DNA of 64,000 bases. Source: Lactarius indigo. Lineage: Eukaryota; Basidiomycota; Agaricomycetes; Russulales; Russulaceae. The stretch lies in contig JAFKAC010000001.1 in NCBI GenBank assembly GCA_025766275.1, positions 2,976,001 to 3,040,000 of the forward strand, given 5' to 3'. The notes beneath the pieces are model-generated. The model was not told the origin of the DNA. It searched no databases and was given only the letters and a program-made list of their open reading frames with translations. Made by a program: the position numbers and the translations under genes. Shown here piece by piece: positions 21,901-33,763 of the stretch. The stretch's first letter is position 1. Each line of letters opens with the position of its first letter.

Positions 21901-23293
21901 GCAGAGCAGGCGCAGAGCGCTGCGGAGCGTCTCCTTGAACTCGTCGAACCAGAAGATGAAGTGGTACAACCACAACCATCCTTGCTACTTAATAGCGGAA
22001 CGGCCTCGCAAACAGCGAAGATCCAGGTCTCGACGCAGACCGCACAGACGCGCACACCAGCAACACCTGTTAGCAAGAATGCCGCCATTTGGAAGCAGGC
22101 TGCGGCTTTCCGGGATAGCCCAGCACATCAAGCTGCTGCTCCTTCTCTGATGACCGATATGCTCAGGCCGACAACGACAAGGGCCGACGGCGCTTGGTGG
22201 AAGAAACGCATGGCTTGTATGTGTCGCTGTTCTTTTTGCCATGACTTTCTCAGATCGACATTCTTCTTGCAGTATTCAACCAACGCAACCCTCTCTTTGC
22301 TTCCGGCGCTGCTGATGCGACCGCAGAACTGCAGGGGTATATCACCGCACTCGACCAGGGCACCGGTAATGCCTCGACATTAAAGAGCCTCGCATCTTTT
22401 TGTGTTGCGCATCCCTCTGTAGACGCAATTTCCCCTTTGAGCTCCAGTTTGTCGATGCCTGCGAGCCCATCGCCTTTCATATCCAGTGCTGGCGTCCTCC
22501 CTTCACTCAAACCCGAGTTATGGTCCGAAAACCGGAGTTTTAGCAAGCTTTTCAATGCGCTCCAGAAGTTCATGTCTCCCGACAAGGTAAGGTGTCACGT
22601 TCATGAATGTAGCACTTCCGGGCTCTGACCGTACCGCTTGTCAAGAATGAGGAATTACTGGAGTATGGATTGATCGTACTGTGGGAGATGTTAGAATATT
22701 TGACGCTCCCGATGGAGGGCCATGAAGCAGAGGTGTTTACCATCCTCTTGACGATCAGGTATTCCAATCATCAACGCGTCTTTGAAGCGACAAACACCCT
22801 TCGCGATGCCCTCGCCGCGCGCGTCGAGGCCGTTTACGGTCTGACGACTCTCCACGCCGCCCTCGTATCCTTCCGCGCTACCCCGGTCCCGCCACCGTAT
22901 TCAGACGAAGCCAAGGCGAGCTCATACGCGTTTGGGCTTATTGCACTCGCCAAGTTCGCCCTGCGTCTCCCAGCGGAGGTCCTCGAAGACGAGCTTCCGC
23001 GCCTGAAACACACCCTCATTACAGCGCTGACGGATGCGGCGTCGCTTGTGGTCCGCGAGGCAGCCGCGGCGGCGATCATCGCCGCGCAGGTAGTGCTTCG
23101 TGACGACGCACACCTGTTCGCGCTGCTCGACGGACTTGCAGACGACAAGAAGAACCTGCTGACGTATTTGTTTGACAAACATGGCGTGCGTGGTGTGGAG
23201 GGCTCGGGTAGCGTCGACCGTCTGGAACGGGAGATGCGCAGACTCGATGGGCGGACGGGCACTCCCGTCCGCGTGTCGATGCGGTCCTCGTGA
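18946..23293 (+). CDS. CLASP family microtubule-stabilising protein (Stu1/Peg1-like)
   Basis: Exons: 18946-18994, 19057-19118, 19182-19628, 19684-20211, 20263-20319, 20368-20511, 20560-22216, 22273-22586, 22646-23293; about 1301 aa. Layout: N-terminal TOG-like helical repeats ([45 protein letters not shown]), then the CLASP_N TOG domain (about 330-560: [57 protein letters not shown]), a long Ser/Pro-rich basic linker with SxIP-like and RSRIPSNP segments that suits EB1 and microtubule binding, and a C-terminal helical-repeat domain. CLASPs rescue and stabilise microtubules at spindle and cortex. The first two introns need GC donors (GCAAGT at 18995, GCAAGC at 19119); an in-frame ATG at 19108 is a decoy inside exon 2. 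The ATG at 18946 starts [14 protein letters not shown]. Confidence 0.9.
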
Positions 23294-23566
23294 TTTTTAT
23301 GTAGTAATCACCTTTTTGATGACTGATGATACCAAATAGTGGGCTACTTTCGTATGAGTGCCCCAATTTTCATAGACGTTGAAATATCCCTATGTTGCAT
23401 TGTCCACCCCCCATTGTAATTCTGTGATTAGTTTTTCCTCCCGCTTTGAAAGCGCCTTTTACATGAGCAAATGGATCTATATCTATAACGCATATACCGC
23501 GAAATAAATACGGGAATGGTGTTCATACCCTCACCCAAAACCCTGGTCTCGAACCGGAACTTCGGT

Positions 23567-24658
23567 TCAACGCAATCGGAGTCGCGTCCGCAAAATCCAG
23601 TAGAGTGCGCCAGCCGTCAAGCCGCCGACGTGCCCAGCCGAATCCAAACTCGAGAACTGTGCGTGGAAGTTTCAGCAAGAGTAAGGGACGGGTGCACGAG
23701 AGGGGGGCGAACCTGGCGGGTGAACGCATTGTACACGTCAAAGCAAGCAATGCCGCCGATGCACGCCCAAGCGGGCATAGGCAGCACGAAAAAGAGCAGG
23801 AACTGTGCACGCGGGGCGGCAAAGGCGAAGAATGATGCTAGGGCGTAGATCGCACCTGCAAGACACGACGTGAGGGAAGAAAGGACGTGCGATAACAAGG
23901 CAGGCTTACCGCTCGCACCGTGCGAATGATAGTTGCGTTCTTTGTTCCACACCAGCGATACAAAGCTCGCAAATGCACCGCCTGGTGTAGTTCATTAACG
24001 GTGGAAGAGAAATTAGTGCATGGGGAGTACGCACTTCCGAGATAGAGCACTAGGAATTGCGTGTTTCCGAGTACGGCGAGCGCAGTCGGGGCCAAGAACC
24101 AGAATGTGAGCCCGTTGAACAGGGCGTGGCCAAACTGAGCATGCGAAAAAGTGGAGGTTACGAGTGTCCAGCTGTTGGTGCAAGCGTCAGCGGGACAAGT
24201 CATTCACACAAAATGCGTCGACGCACAGTCGGCCATCGCGCAGGTTCTCGTAGCTGTTGATGAAATTATCTTGTAGCCATCTGGCGAGCCACTTGACGCT
24301 GGGTGGCCTGTAGGACGTGCCCTGCGCCGCGTGAACGACGACAACGTGGAGGGTTAAGTCGGCGCACCTGGAACATCTGGACGTAGGACCAAGCGGCGAA
24401 GACGGCGCCATTGATACCGAGGATACCGAATATAAGGTAGTCCGGGGGGATGTTATCGAACCTTCGTCTGAACCTCTGGAACGGCCCAACTGGGCGCCAG
24501 TGTCTGCGGGGGGCGTGCCTCAGGGCATCTCTATGGGTCGCACTGAACAAGTCGGTTGCGTGGAATTTCTGGAATGGCGAGGCACGCAAACGCGACAATG
24601 AGGTGCTATGCAACGTATGTCTTTTGATTGAATGTGAAGAGCGTAGGAGGGTAAACAT
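23567..24658 (-). CDS. PCP1: Mitochondrial rhomboid protease (Pcp1/PARL-like)
   Basis: Minus-strand exons: 24658-24368, 24291-24227, 24171-24035, 23981-23910, 23855-23713, 23656-23567; about 265 aa. An Arg/Ser-rich presequence (MFTLLRSSHSIKRHTLHSTS) precedes TM1 (YLIFGILGINGAVFAAW). The rhomboid core has WTLVTSTFSHAQFGHALFNG (loop 1/TM2), the catalytic Ser motif GASG in HSHGASGAIYALASFF, and the catalytic His in SAGHVGGLTAG. Pcp1/PARL cleaves inner-membrane substrates such as the dynamin Mgm1/OPA1, and its extra N-terminal TM (1+6 layout) fits here. The acceptor of intron 1 is ambiguous; the one chosen keeps frame into WLARWLQDNF. It is convergent with the CLASP gene and divergent from TRAPPC2. 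Confidence 0.88.
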
Positions 24659-24767
24659 GAGCACCGCTGTAGTTGCGACAGACTTTCACGGAGATTGGGA
24701 AACCCCACGTGACTAGATACGATCCCGTACAACGCAACGACGACGGCGCTCACACCGAGAAGCCGCC
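24659..24767. promoter_or_regulatory. Bidirectional promoter between PCP1 and TRS20
   Basis: Only 109 bp separate the two start codons of these divergent genes, so the core promoters must overlap or be shared. I see no convincing TATA box. Confidence 0.6.
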
Positions 24768-25461
24768 ATGTCGCATCACCTTTTTCTTCTATCACCCTCG
24801 GATACGCCGCTTTATAGCCTTACACACTTCTCTGCTAAACCCAGCCAGGCAGCGCAGTCACCGCTGTCTGCGAACCTTCCATCATGGTCTACCTCTGCCT
24901 TCGCAGGAACGTTGACAGCGCTCTCTGGGGCGTCTAGCGTCGTGCAAGCGAGCACGCAAGGGGGCGGAGTTCGAATGGGGGGCGGTCAAGACCGACATGT
25001 GATCCAGATGATTGCCAATGCGAGTCTGGACGTGATTGAGGAGGTGGTACGGCGAGACAATGGGATGTGAGTGCTCTCACGTCAAACAAAAGCGCGTACG
25101 TGAAAGGAAGACAATTAGGTACCTCAAGTCTGTGGACAAGTTCAATGAATGGACCGTGTCGGCTTTTGTTACGCCAGGCAGTAAGCGGAATTCATAGTGG
25201 CAGCACGGCATGGGCGGCTGATGATGCGACAAGACATGAAGTTTGTACTGTTACACGAAGGAAAGAACGACGAGGGGATCCGGTTGTTCTTCAGCGAAGT
25301 GTGGGAGCTCTACGTAAAGGTAAGCGGAGCCGAGGGACCCCCCCTGTATGATGGCTGATAACAAGCAGACAACGTTAAACCCGTTTCATACGGCGCACAG
25401 CGGGATCGTAAGCGGTGTATTTGATGCACGGGTGCGGGCGAGCGCGAGGAAACATTTGTGA
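24768..25461 (+). CDS. TRS20: TRAPP complex subunit 2 (TRAPPC2/sedlin, yeast Trs20)
   Basis: Exons 24768-25066, 25119-25180, 25234-25319 and 25369-25461 encode about 179 aa. The longin-type sedlin fold is evident: MSHHLFLLSPSDTPLYSL, HVIQMIANASLDVIEEVV, the signature YLKSVDKFNEWTVSAFVTPG, NMKFVLLHEGKNDEGIRLFF, SEVWELYVKTTLNPFH and the tail FDARVRASARKHL. Trs20 is a core TRAPP subunit that tethers ER-Golgi vesicles and links TRAPP assembly. It is longer than the 140-residue human protein because of a Ser/Ala-rich insertion after the first strand (about residues 22-63), as is usual in fungi. All introns are GT-AG. Confidence 0.9.
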
Positions 25462-26084
25462 TCGGTGTCAAGGGTCTCGATTAGTTGCTAATCCTCTCTC
25501 CCTCTTCTTGCTCCTTTCTCCTTCCCCTTCTCTCCTTGTCTCGGTCCACTCCCCACTTTTTCTTCTTCCTTTTCACCAATTCTATTCTCTATTCTCTTCT
25601 TTTCTTCAGAAATACAATCTTAAAAAAATCCACACAGATAAAGCCACAAAAAAATCATTAGCCAAGTTTTCGCCGTCAGCCCATCTCTATCGCGGCCACT
25701 CGCATCGTATAATACCTTGTCCTTTCTCCACGATCCACCACCCAATCAACTCCTTAACGGAGAGTGTTTCCCCCAATTTCCTTCTTCCACATTTTACACT
25801 TTCTCACTAGTACTTTGTCCGCCATCGAGTCTTAAAGTCGGTCCAACCTCCCTCTTCTTCCCTTGTCAGCCACTGACTCAATCGCAGCTTGTATTTTCCA
25901 CCTCGCTCTCCCTACCACCCATTCGCTGTCTCCAGTCCGCTGCGTTCCCCCCCACCTTGTCCATCCTTCTAGCTCCCTGCCCTCAGCCCATCTACTCAGT
26001 TAGCCATGACCTCCGCCCCAGCCCCCAGTCATCGCGCTTCCCTTCTTTCTAGCCTTCGCACGGGAGGTGTCCGTCCCCGCTTCT
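25462..26084 (+). promoter_or_regulatory. Pyrimidine-rich 5' leader and promoter region
   Basis: From 25490 to 26060 the plus strand is strongly C/T-rich, as in leaders of well-expressed fungal genes. An ATG at 26006 opens an 89-codon frame that overlaps the downstream start out of frame. A strong acceptor (TTTCTTTCTAG, ending 26052) could remove it as part of a 5' UTR intron. Confidence 0.45.
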
Positions 26085-27445
26085 ATGGTCGGCGTACCCC
26101 ACACTGCCGCTCCCGGCGCCTCCTTCAACATCCCGTCTCATTACTCCAACGGCATCTACCATCAGCAATCTGTCATGGAAGAAGAGGATCAACTGTCCGA
26201 CCTACTTTCCCAGAACATGTACATCAATGCGCAACAAAGGGCATATCAACTCCCCAACACTGCCGCTGTTGATGGCGGTGTCAACAGGTTTGCTCAGCAA
26301 CAGGGTCACTTTACCAATGGTTTGGCGTCTCCCAACAGCGCCCTAGGCAGTGCCCCGCTACACGCACACGCTCAACAGCAGGCGCTTCAGATACAATTGA
26401 TGCAGCTCGAGTTGATACGCATGCAGGTTCGTTCTCCACTGTCCTGTCCTCTCTTTCTTATGGCTGATTTCCTTTCTAGGCTTTGCAAGCCCAGCAGCTT
26501 CAAGCCGGACTCCTTGCTCAGAATCGCCAGCAGAATGGGCGGCAATACGTGCCCCCCGCAACGGCCGGTCCCGTAACACAATCATTTGATGTCCGTCCAG
26601 CCACCTTGAACCCACAGATTCGTCGACCCAGTCAAGGCGAGCTACTCCGCTCTCAACTCAGCGTCTCTAGCGATGACCAGGTTCCGATGACCGCCGCTCT
26701 GGGAGGCAAGTTCGGGAGTCGTGCAACGCTCCCTGGTTTGGCTGAGGAAGATTACACTACTGCTCCTCGCGGTAACTTCACCTCAACAACGACCGCCAGT
26801 GGGGGCACCCCTCTCGGTGCATCCAATAACACTGTTGCGCCGTCTAAATCGGACACCGCGGTCTCTTGGCGTCGTGGTGGTAACAACAACTCAGTTCTCA
26901 GTGGAAATAGGGCCGTATCTGTCAACCCTGGTTTGACCCCTAGTGTTCGGATATCACCACCCCCACCTGAGACCCGCGTGTCGCCGATATCGACCACTGA
27001 AGTGAGCCCCATCCGCACCCGGCCACAACCGTTACGTTTCACGGCTGCCACGTCACTGCCCCTTCCCACAGTGGCGATCGATGATGCCGATGCCGATGAC
27101 AACCTGACTGAGTCATCCTCTAAATCTGGTTCTCACTCGTCTCCCACCACCCCCAACTCGGGTTCCTCATTTGACCGACCGCCACTTTCGCCGCGCGAGG
27201 AGGCGACCAAGAAGCTCTATGAGGGGCTCGGCATTGGCCGTCCCGTACCTGCTGCACCTGCTGTGCCGACTGCTCTGCCGCAGCGCGTGCTCAGCCAGCC
27301 AGTCAGGCAGCCGCGTGGACCGCCATCTGGAGCAGACGAACTTGGCCCACGTAACTTTGCGACACGCATTCGCCGCAAGGCTATTGGCGGTCTCGGCGCA
27401 CTGATGGATGCGCGCGAGCGTCGCGACGTCATTGAGGCGTACTAA
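26085..27445 (+). CDS. Orphan low-complexity protein with conserved-looking C-terminus
   Basis: Exons 26085-26426 and 26480-27445 encode about 435 aa. No known domain is visible. Features in order: a Gln-rich amphipathic helix ALQIQLMQLELIRMQALQAQ spanning the intron (about 102-130), a Ser/Thr/Pro-rich disordered middle with RVSPISTTEVSPIRTRP phospho-site-like repeats, an acidic patch DDADADDN, and a charged tail SPREEATKKLYEGLGIGRPV ... RIRRKAIGGLGALMDARERR. The tail looks structured and is the likeliest conserved part. The start is ATG 26085, the first in this frame after a TGA at 26007-26009; an upstream noncoding exon ending at the acceptor 26051-26052 is possible. The Gln helix would suit an RNA-binding or transcription-related adaptor, but that is inference. 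Confidence 0.65.
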
Positions 27446-27902
27446 AGGAACCTTCATACCACCCGCCACACCCTTCCAAGGCACGCAGAATACTCAGACT
27501 GGATCACCTTTCGTTCTTTTCTTTTATTTATATTGTGGGTGTGTTGTGCACATCCGGAGGGGTTGTTGCTAGGGGCCGATGTTGGTAAATTTTGTATGGA
27601 CCGATGGCGTTGTTCGATCTGCAGTCATGCTTGCCCGTATCATCACACTCCACTCCTTCTGAATATTTTTTTGGGTCTCATATCCTTTTCTCCGCCGTCG
27701 CTTCGATTGCATGCAACCGTTGTGGCTGCTATTTTATTCCAGGCCATCACCTTTGGTTCTGGGCTTGTATTCCACGTAGGACTCAGTTGGAAATATGTGA
27801 CAAAGGAATGTGTTGGAGCTATCCGATCTCAATTTGATGAAGCGAGGCGACAATTTCATTACAGGGGCGAGATAACACGACAACCAATTAAGAGCGACAA
27901 TT
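27446..27902. other. Convergent 3' intergenic region
   Basis: These 457 bp lie between the convergent orphan gene and ARP4 and most likely hold both 3' UTRs. T-rich stretches occur at 27510-27540. No coding sequence is supported. Confidence 0.5.
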
Positions 27903-29655
27903 TTACTTACACCGTTGGGCGACAATAGGCTTGCCGTGCTCCTGTGAGTGTGAATGCCTCAGTGCACTGTTAGCCTGCCAAACGTAGTACACTTACCTGC
28001 CACTCCTCCTTGCTAATCCATAATTGGTGGAACGTGCCCAGGCTAGCGAGGATGCTGCCACCAAGCCAGCCGCCGTACCTCCGCTCAGTCGGGTTGCCCG
28101 GCGCGTGGATTTTGACGTGCGGGAAGTTGCGCACGAGTTCGTTGTTGAGGCGCTCTCCGAAGCCAGCAAGTAGACTCCCGCCTCCGGCGAGCACGACGTT
28201 TCCCATGAGTACCTGGCGCATGTCCGGGTCGCACGCCGTGAGCGCCTGAGAGATCAACGCGGGGATCGTGCGCGGGAGGTGCGGATTCGACGCCTACATA
28301 TATGATGGTGAGACTGATAGTAGGGGGGTGAAAGGAAGGGGAAAGACGTACGACGAGGTCACGCGAGTGCGCGAAGAACAGCTCGCCGACTTGGAAGCGC
28401 TCCGGTCCAAAGTACGTGTTGAAACCGGTGGGGAACTCGTAGTGACGAGCGGGCCTTTGTGCTGCAGCCCTGCGTCAGTTGTTCTCAGTGATGTAGAGTT
28501 AGGGGAGGGGACAAAATGAAAGCGCACTGGTCGTTCCACCCCTGGTCGAGCACGCCAGCGACGCTCTGTATCCACTCTTCCACCTCACGATTTTCGTAGT
28601 ATGAAGCGAGGCTCGGCGTCGTTTTGGAGAGGCGGTCTTCTCGGACTGCGAAGCGCGGCATCGTCCCGGGTTCTACAGGCTATGCACACATAGATATGGA
28701 GGGGTCCACTAGCGAGACATATAAGTACGTACAGTTTTGTTTGCGATGAGCTGGTGAGAGAAGAGCTGGATTGGCGGATGGTTATGGCTCGCCGTGATCA
28801 GGGTATGCTTTGCGTGTGCATGCACGAGTTGGGGGAGTGCAGAGTGGACAAGGCCTACGCGGCTGATCAATGAACTGGGCAACCGTTATGGTTCACGGGG
28901 CGTATGTACCTTTTCGAAGGACGAACCCGTCCACCACAGGGGTAACGCTGGTAGTGGAGTGGCCTATGTCGATGACCAACGCAGAGCCTTTCCCTGCGGC
29001 AAAACTACACGTAATATCGACGGGTCGTCAATCGTCCAGACGAGAGAAAAGAGCTCAGACGGACGCGTTTAAAACTCCCGTGTTCGCAATGTAAAATGCG
29101 GGCACCTGAAACTCCTCGAACATGATTTCTGCCATGCGTTCGCGGTTAACAGGGGTGTTCCAAGCGGGCTCGGTAACGAGGATGGGATGATCCTCCGGTT
29201 TGCACCGCAGAACGTCCTTCAACGCGTGGCGAATCAGAGATGGGACAGGATTGAAGTCGGTTACTTGATAACGATGGACCACCGTCAGTGGTTCGCAACA
29301 GAAGGGAAAGTTCTACACGCACTCAACCCTTCGCTCATGGGGTTCCCGATTTGCATGTCTTCCCGCCAGACAGACGGCCCATGCTGCTGCCCAATGTACA
29401 GTTTACTCTCCTCCCTGGGAAGAGCCGGCTCAGTCTCTACGCCAGCCTCTGTCATGGGAACATCTGCGTCTCGAGTGACGGGTACGAAGCCATACGAGGT
29501 GGGAATTATAGCTTTTGGTGTGTCGTCTCCTGCATACCCGGCGCGAAGCGTAGACGAGCCGATGTCTAAAACGAGAGCCGAAACCTCGTCTGGACGCGTA
29601 AACGATCAAGAAAATATAGAAAGAGAGGAGACATACCACCCCCGTATTGCACCAT
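27903..29655 (-). CDS. ARP4: Actin-related protein 4 (chromatin remodeller/NuA4 subunit)
   Basis: Minus-strand exons: 29655-29637, 29589-29323, 29263-29065, 29004-28910, 28854-28733, 28679-28528, 28469-28352, 28293-27997, 27941-27903; about 435 aa in nine exons. The actin fold is clear: phosphate loop 1 [19 protein letters not shown], then [40 protein letters not shown], phosphate loop 2 [20 protein letters not shown], and [20 protein letters not shown] ... [20 protein letters not shown]. The [19 protein letters not shown] segment and the missing canonical actin surfaces fit Arp4/BAF53, a nuclear subunit of INO80, SWR1 and NuA4. The last exon ([11 protein letters not shown]) matches the usual actin-like C-terminus. 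It is divergent from ERB1. Confidence 0.93.
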
Positions 29656-29767
29656 GATTCTGCACTGGAGGAGTTCCCCCCGATCGAATCTGTGCGACTG
29701 GTGTTGTGTTCGGACCGTGAGAATCTTTTTAATCTTTCTTGCTCGTCTTCCCGTTCCCTCCTATGAA
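29656..29767. promoter_or_regulatory. Bidirectional promoter between ARP4 and ERB1
   Basis: The start codons of two divergent nuclear/nucleolar housekeeping genes are 112 bp apart. A T-rich CTTTTTAATCTTTCTTG element lies about 30-45 bp upstream of the ERB1 start. Confidence 0.6.
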
Positions 29768-32436
29768 ATGGCTCCTCTGGCTGCCAATAGAAAACGCAAA
29801 CAAAATGTGAAAGAGGTGTCGCCTTCCAGCGATACGGAAACTTTCCCAACTGGTGGATTAGATCTACTCAGTGGAGACGAGGACGAGCAGGAGAACGGAT
29901 TCGTGCAAGGGTCAGATACTGACGAAGTCGACGCGTTCCCAGAGATCGACGCGGCCTCCGACACAGAGGAAGACGAGGAAGGGGAATCTTCTGGAGATGA
30001 CGCAAAGTCCTCCGAGACCGAAGACGAGGAGGACGAAGGGGAGGACGAAGACGCGTCCTCCGACGATGACCTCCATATATTCCCAAAGGCCAAAACGGTC
30101 ATCTCAGACATAACGGGGCAGCCGAAAAAGGTCTACCCGGAGATAGAGCCTGACTACGACTCGGATTCATCGACTGAAGATGTGCGTGCTTTTTTGCCCA
30201 TGTCTATTCTTGTAGATTGACCAGCCACTTTTGTTTTTGTAGGCACCCACCCGTGTCGGAAACATACCACTGCACTGGTATGACGATCTGCCTCACGTCG
30301 GATACGATATTGATGGTAAGAAAGTCCTCAAACCGGCGCGCGGAGACGAACTCGACAAGTTCTTGCAGACGGTGGACGATCCTTCCGCATGGTGATTGCC
30401 TCTCATCCCCAACGCCAATTTTCCTGGCTGATAGGTTCCCCAGGACTTCGGCATTCGACAAAAACACTCAAACCAATAAACCATTAACGGCAGAGGAACT
30501 GGACATCATCCGCAGGCTCGAGACTCTCGAGAACCCTGATGCCAATTATGATCCCTACCAGCCTACTGTAGAGTGGTTCACTGGGGCAGGAAAAGAGGAA
30601 GTTATGCCGCTTTCTGCTGCACCAGAGCCTAAGCGGCGGTGGATACCCAGCAAGTGGGAAAGACAAAAGGTTTGCTACGACAATTCTCTCCCTTTCTGAA
30701 AGGGGCACTCAGCTCGAAGTCTAGGTCATGAAGATAGTGCGCGCCATTCGCCAGGGACGCATTCTTCCCTCCAAACCCAAAACAACCTCCTCACAACCGC
30801 AATTCTACGCCATCTGGAACGACGAACCCCCTTCATCTCACGTACCCCTCCCCGCACCCGAACCACATCTCCCGACCCACTCCGAATCGTACAACCCCCC
30901 TGAAGAATACTTGCCTACAGCAGAGGAACGAAAAGAGTGGGAGGCTACCGATAAAGAAGACCGAGAACATGACTACCTCCCACAAAAATATTCTGCGCTG
31001 CGTCTGGTCCCTGCGTATGACCAGTTCATCCAGGAGCGCTTTGGCCGACAGCTCGACCTTTATCTCGCGCCGAGGATCCAACGGAAAAAATTGAACATTG
31101 ACCCAGACAGCCTAATCCCCAAATTGCCGAGTCCAAACACCCTACGCCCGTTCCCTAATTACAAATCCCTGGGCTTTGCCCATCTTCGAGGGCGAGTGCG
31201 CTGCGTTTCGATCAGCCCGGACGGTGCCTGGGTTGTCAGTGCAGATGATGAGGGCATCGTGTGTCTCTGGGAAGTCATCGTGGGTCGCGAAGTCAAACGC
31301 TGGACACTTAACCAGAAGGTCGGTGCGGTAGAGTGGTGTCCACCAAGGGACGTCAGTTTCTTCGTGGTCGGAACGTAAGCGTTCTATTTCCGTATGTAGA
31401 GGTATGACTGAGAACAACTGCCAGAGAGGAGAAACTTCACTTCTTCATCCCCCCAAACCTCCCTCCCGCCATTCATTCTGCTACAAAATTACTCCTCAAC
31501 CCTCCCAACCTCCCTCCCGCCCCGGAAATCCCGTCTCAGGTCAAGTGGGTCAACTCTCCATCGGCACCCTCACTCGAGGACCCACTTCTCTCCTTGGACC
31601 TCCTCCCGTCTTCTGGTTTAGTCAAACATATCGCATGGCACCGTAAAGGAGATTATTTTGCAACAGTCTGTAGGTCATTTTCTTTCTTGAGAGCGGCCGC
31701 CTGTCTTTCTCGCTAACCATCATTACAGCTAGTGGAGGCGGGCAGGGCGCAGTATGGATCCACCAAGTCTCGCGCCGACATTCACAGGCCCCGTTCAAAA
31801 AAATCAAGGGTTCGGTGCAGCTTGTCCTGTTCCATCCCTTGAAGCCCCACTTCTTTGTTGCGGTCTGTGGCTCCGTTCACTCCCTTCTACTCGTCTTTTG
31901 AACTAGTGATCGCCACAGACGCAACGCTATGTTCGGTTATATAATTTGGCTGAGCAGAAGCTCTTAAAACTGCTCAACCCTGGCACTCGGTGGATATCGT
32001 CAATGGATGTTCACCCATCCGGTGACCATCTCATCGTCGGGGGTTACGATCGAAAGCTTTGCTGGTTCGATCTCGAACTCAGTGACAAGCCCTACAAGAT
32101 CCTCCGGTATGTGGTGTTTTCACACGTAGCTACCGCTACATATAATAATTCATATATCTTCGGTGGAACAGATATCACTCTCGCGCGATCCGATCACTAC
32201 ATTTCCATCCCTCGTATCCACTTTTTGCGTCGTCGTCTGATGACGGCTCGATCCAAGTCTTCCATGCGCGCGTGTATAGCGACCTCCTCACAGATCCTCT
32301 CATTGTGCCGCTCAAGATCTTGCGTGGGCATGACGTGCGTGATGGTTTGGGCGTGCTGCAGGTTAGATGGGTCCCCAAGCAACCGTGGCTGGTTAGCACA
32401 GGAGCAGATAGCACCGTCGCCGTTTGGTGCCATTGA
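29768..32436 (+). CDS. ERB1: Ribosome biogenesis protein Erb1/BOP1
   Basis: Exons: 29768-30181, 30243-30391, 30444-30669, 30725-31374, 31425-31669, 31729-31862, 31919-32106, 32172-32436; about 756 aa. An acidic N-terminus (residues 35-105, strings of Asp/Glu/Ser) leads into the BOP1NT domain ([84 protein letters not shown]). A seven-bladed WD40 propeller follows from about 400 ([40 protein letters not shown]) to the end [16 protein letters not shown]. Erb1 joins Ytm1 and Nop7 in the PeBoW complex for 27S pre-rRNA processing and 60S assembly. Intron 2 has two possible acceptors; the one at 30443 gives the family-like ...SAWTSAFDKN. Confidence 0.94.
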
Positions 32437-32704
32437 CGACGATGAGTACTTGTGATCCATCAGACGTGTCTGATGGATCGGTGATGACGACGATAGGTCG
32501 CATGTACTTTTATCTGCAACACCCGAGTAGACCCTTTATTCGCTTTTCCTAAGAACTCCCCACGCCGCGCGAGGAAGTCCGATACAGAATGCGATTGAGT
32601 CGATGATACCCCCATGCGGTATCCTAGGGACATCGATCGCTCATATACGCACATACATACGGCGCAGCAATGCAACGCACAGCAACAGCGCCCGTAAAAT
32701 GTCC

Positions 32705-33390
32705 CTATCTCCGTCTGTGAGGACGTCCTGACTTATAACGTGCTGAGGCTGCGCCTTGTCTGTTCATTCCCTTTGACTTGGGTCGTGGTGCCATGCCTTT
32801 TGAGACCCTCCATTGTTCTCGACGCGATCCTCTTGGACCATGAGTAGACACCTTCCCCTTGAATTTCTGAGCTGCCTCTACCCCTGTACGTATACAACAT
32901 CGCAGATAAATTAGACAAAAGTGTAAGCACGTGTAAGAACGAGACTGCGGGACCTTCAGTTCCTATTGAAGATACCATCTCTGCATCATCGCCGTCTCCT
33001 GCTGCTGCTAAATACAATAATTGTGCGTCAATCAATGGTCGTTGCAAGTGGTTATGATCGGCCTGGAAGGGAATGGCGCAGATAGGGAGGCACGCCATAA
33101 CCGAGGCCTAGTCTGTGCATCACAGCTGGACTGACGTCCTGGTGGTCCATGAGCCCAAGAGCTGCAAACCAACACGAACCTGGCATGCCAGCAACGTCCT
33201 CCCCTTCTTCATCCTCCTTTGGGTTTCTGGTTTCCTGTTCATCGTCATTGTCCATCCTGGCGGTGGTGAGTGCGCGCAGCTTTGCGTTTAGCCGCTGCAG
33301 GCGCGCGGCTTCCGTTGCGGCGTAGACGCCTTCTGTGCGTTTCTTTGCGCGAAATGCGCGCTTTACTTTAGAACGAGTCGATTTTGCCAT
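32705..33390 (-). CDS. DUF2423/Ybl028c-like (LLPH) basic nucleolar protein
   Basis: Minus-strand exons 33390-33102, 33007-32954 and 32883-32705 give about 173 aa. The N-terminus MAKSTRSKVKRAFRAKKR is the hallmark of the DUF2423/LLPH family of small pre-60S proteins. The C-terminus KVSTHGPRGSRREQWRVSKG followed by PRPKSKGMNRQG and a final GRPHRRR is the second conserved basic block. An acidic linker and an SCWFAALGLMDHQD segment lie between. The small 54-nt middle exon adds a Gly/Asp/Ala-rich linker and keeps frame exactly. Members bind pre-60S ribosomes in the nucleolus. Immediate neighbours are ERB1, which acts in the same pathway, and SmF. Confidence 0.8.
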
Positions 33391-33763
33391 TGTATAGAAG
33401 ATTGCTGATTGGGAAGGTTTCTAGAGGTTGTTGGTGGAAGTGATGGAAAGAAAAGGGCAGGGAAGAAAAAAGTTACAAGTTATTAGGCGATCGATGATCA
33501 GGTGATTTCTGACTCGGTTTACACTGCACGCGGCGTGGCACACTGCATCCTTCTCTGTTTTATTTTTCTCATTGCCACAACAAACACAAAAGAAACATGT
33601 GGAAAGTACACAAATACACGCGACAACCGCGATAGGCAATATGGTAGGCGCATGGACCTTATACATGCGGAGCCTCCAAGTCGAGCATGGGTCGCATGTG
33701 CGATCATCGAGTCCCTAGTCTCTCATGAAAGACGAGATGAGAAGGGCGAGTTTTGTGTGCAAT
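33391..33763. other. Intergenic region upstream of the DUF2423 gene
   Basis: These 373 bp separate two minus-strand genes (SmF tail and DUF2423 start). They hold the promoter of the latter. Open frames on both strands show no recognisable content. Confidence 0.45.
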
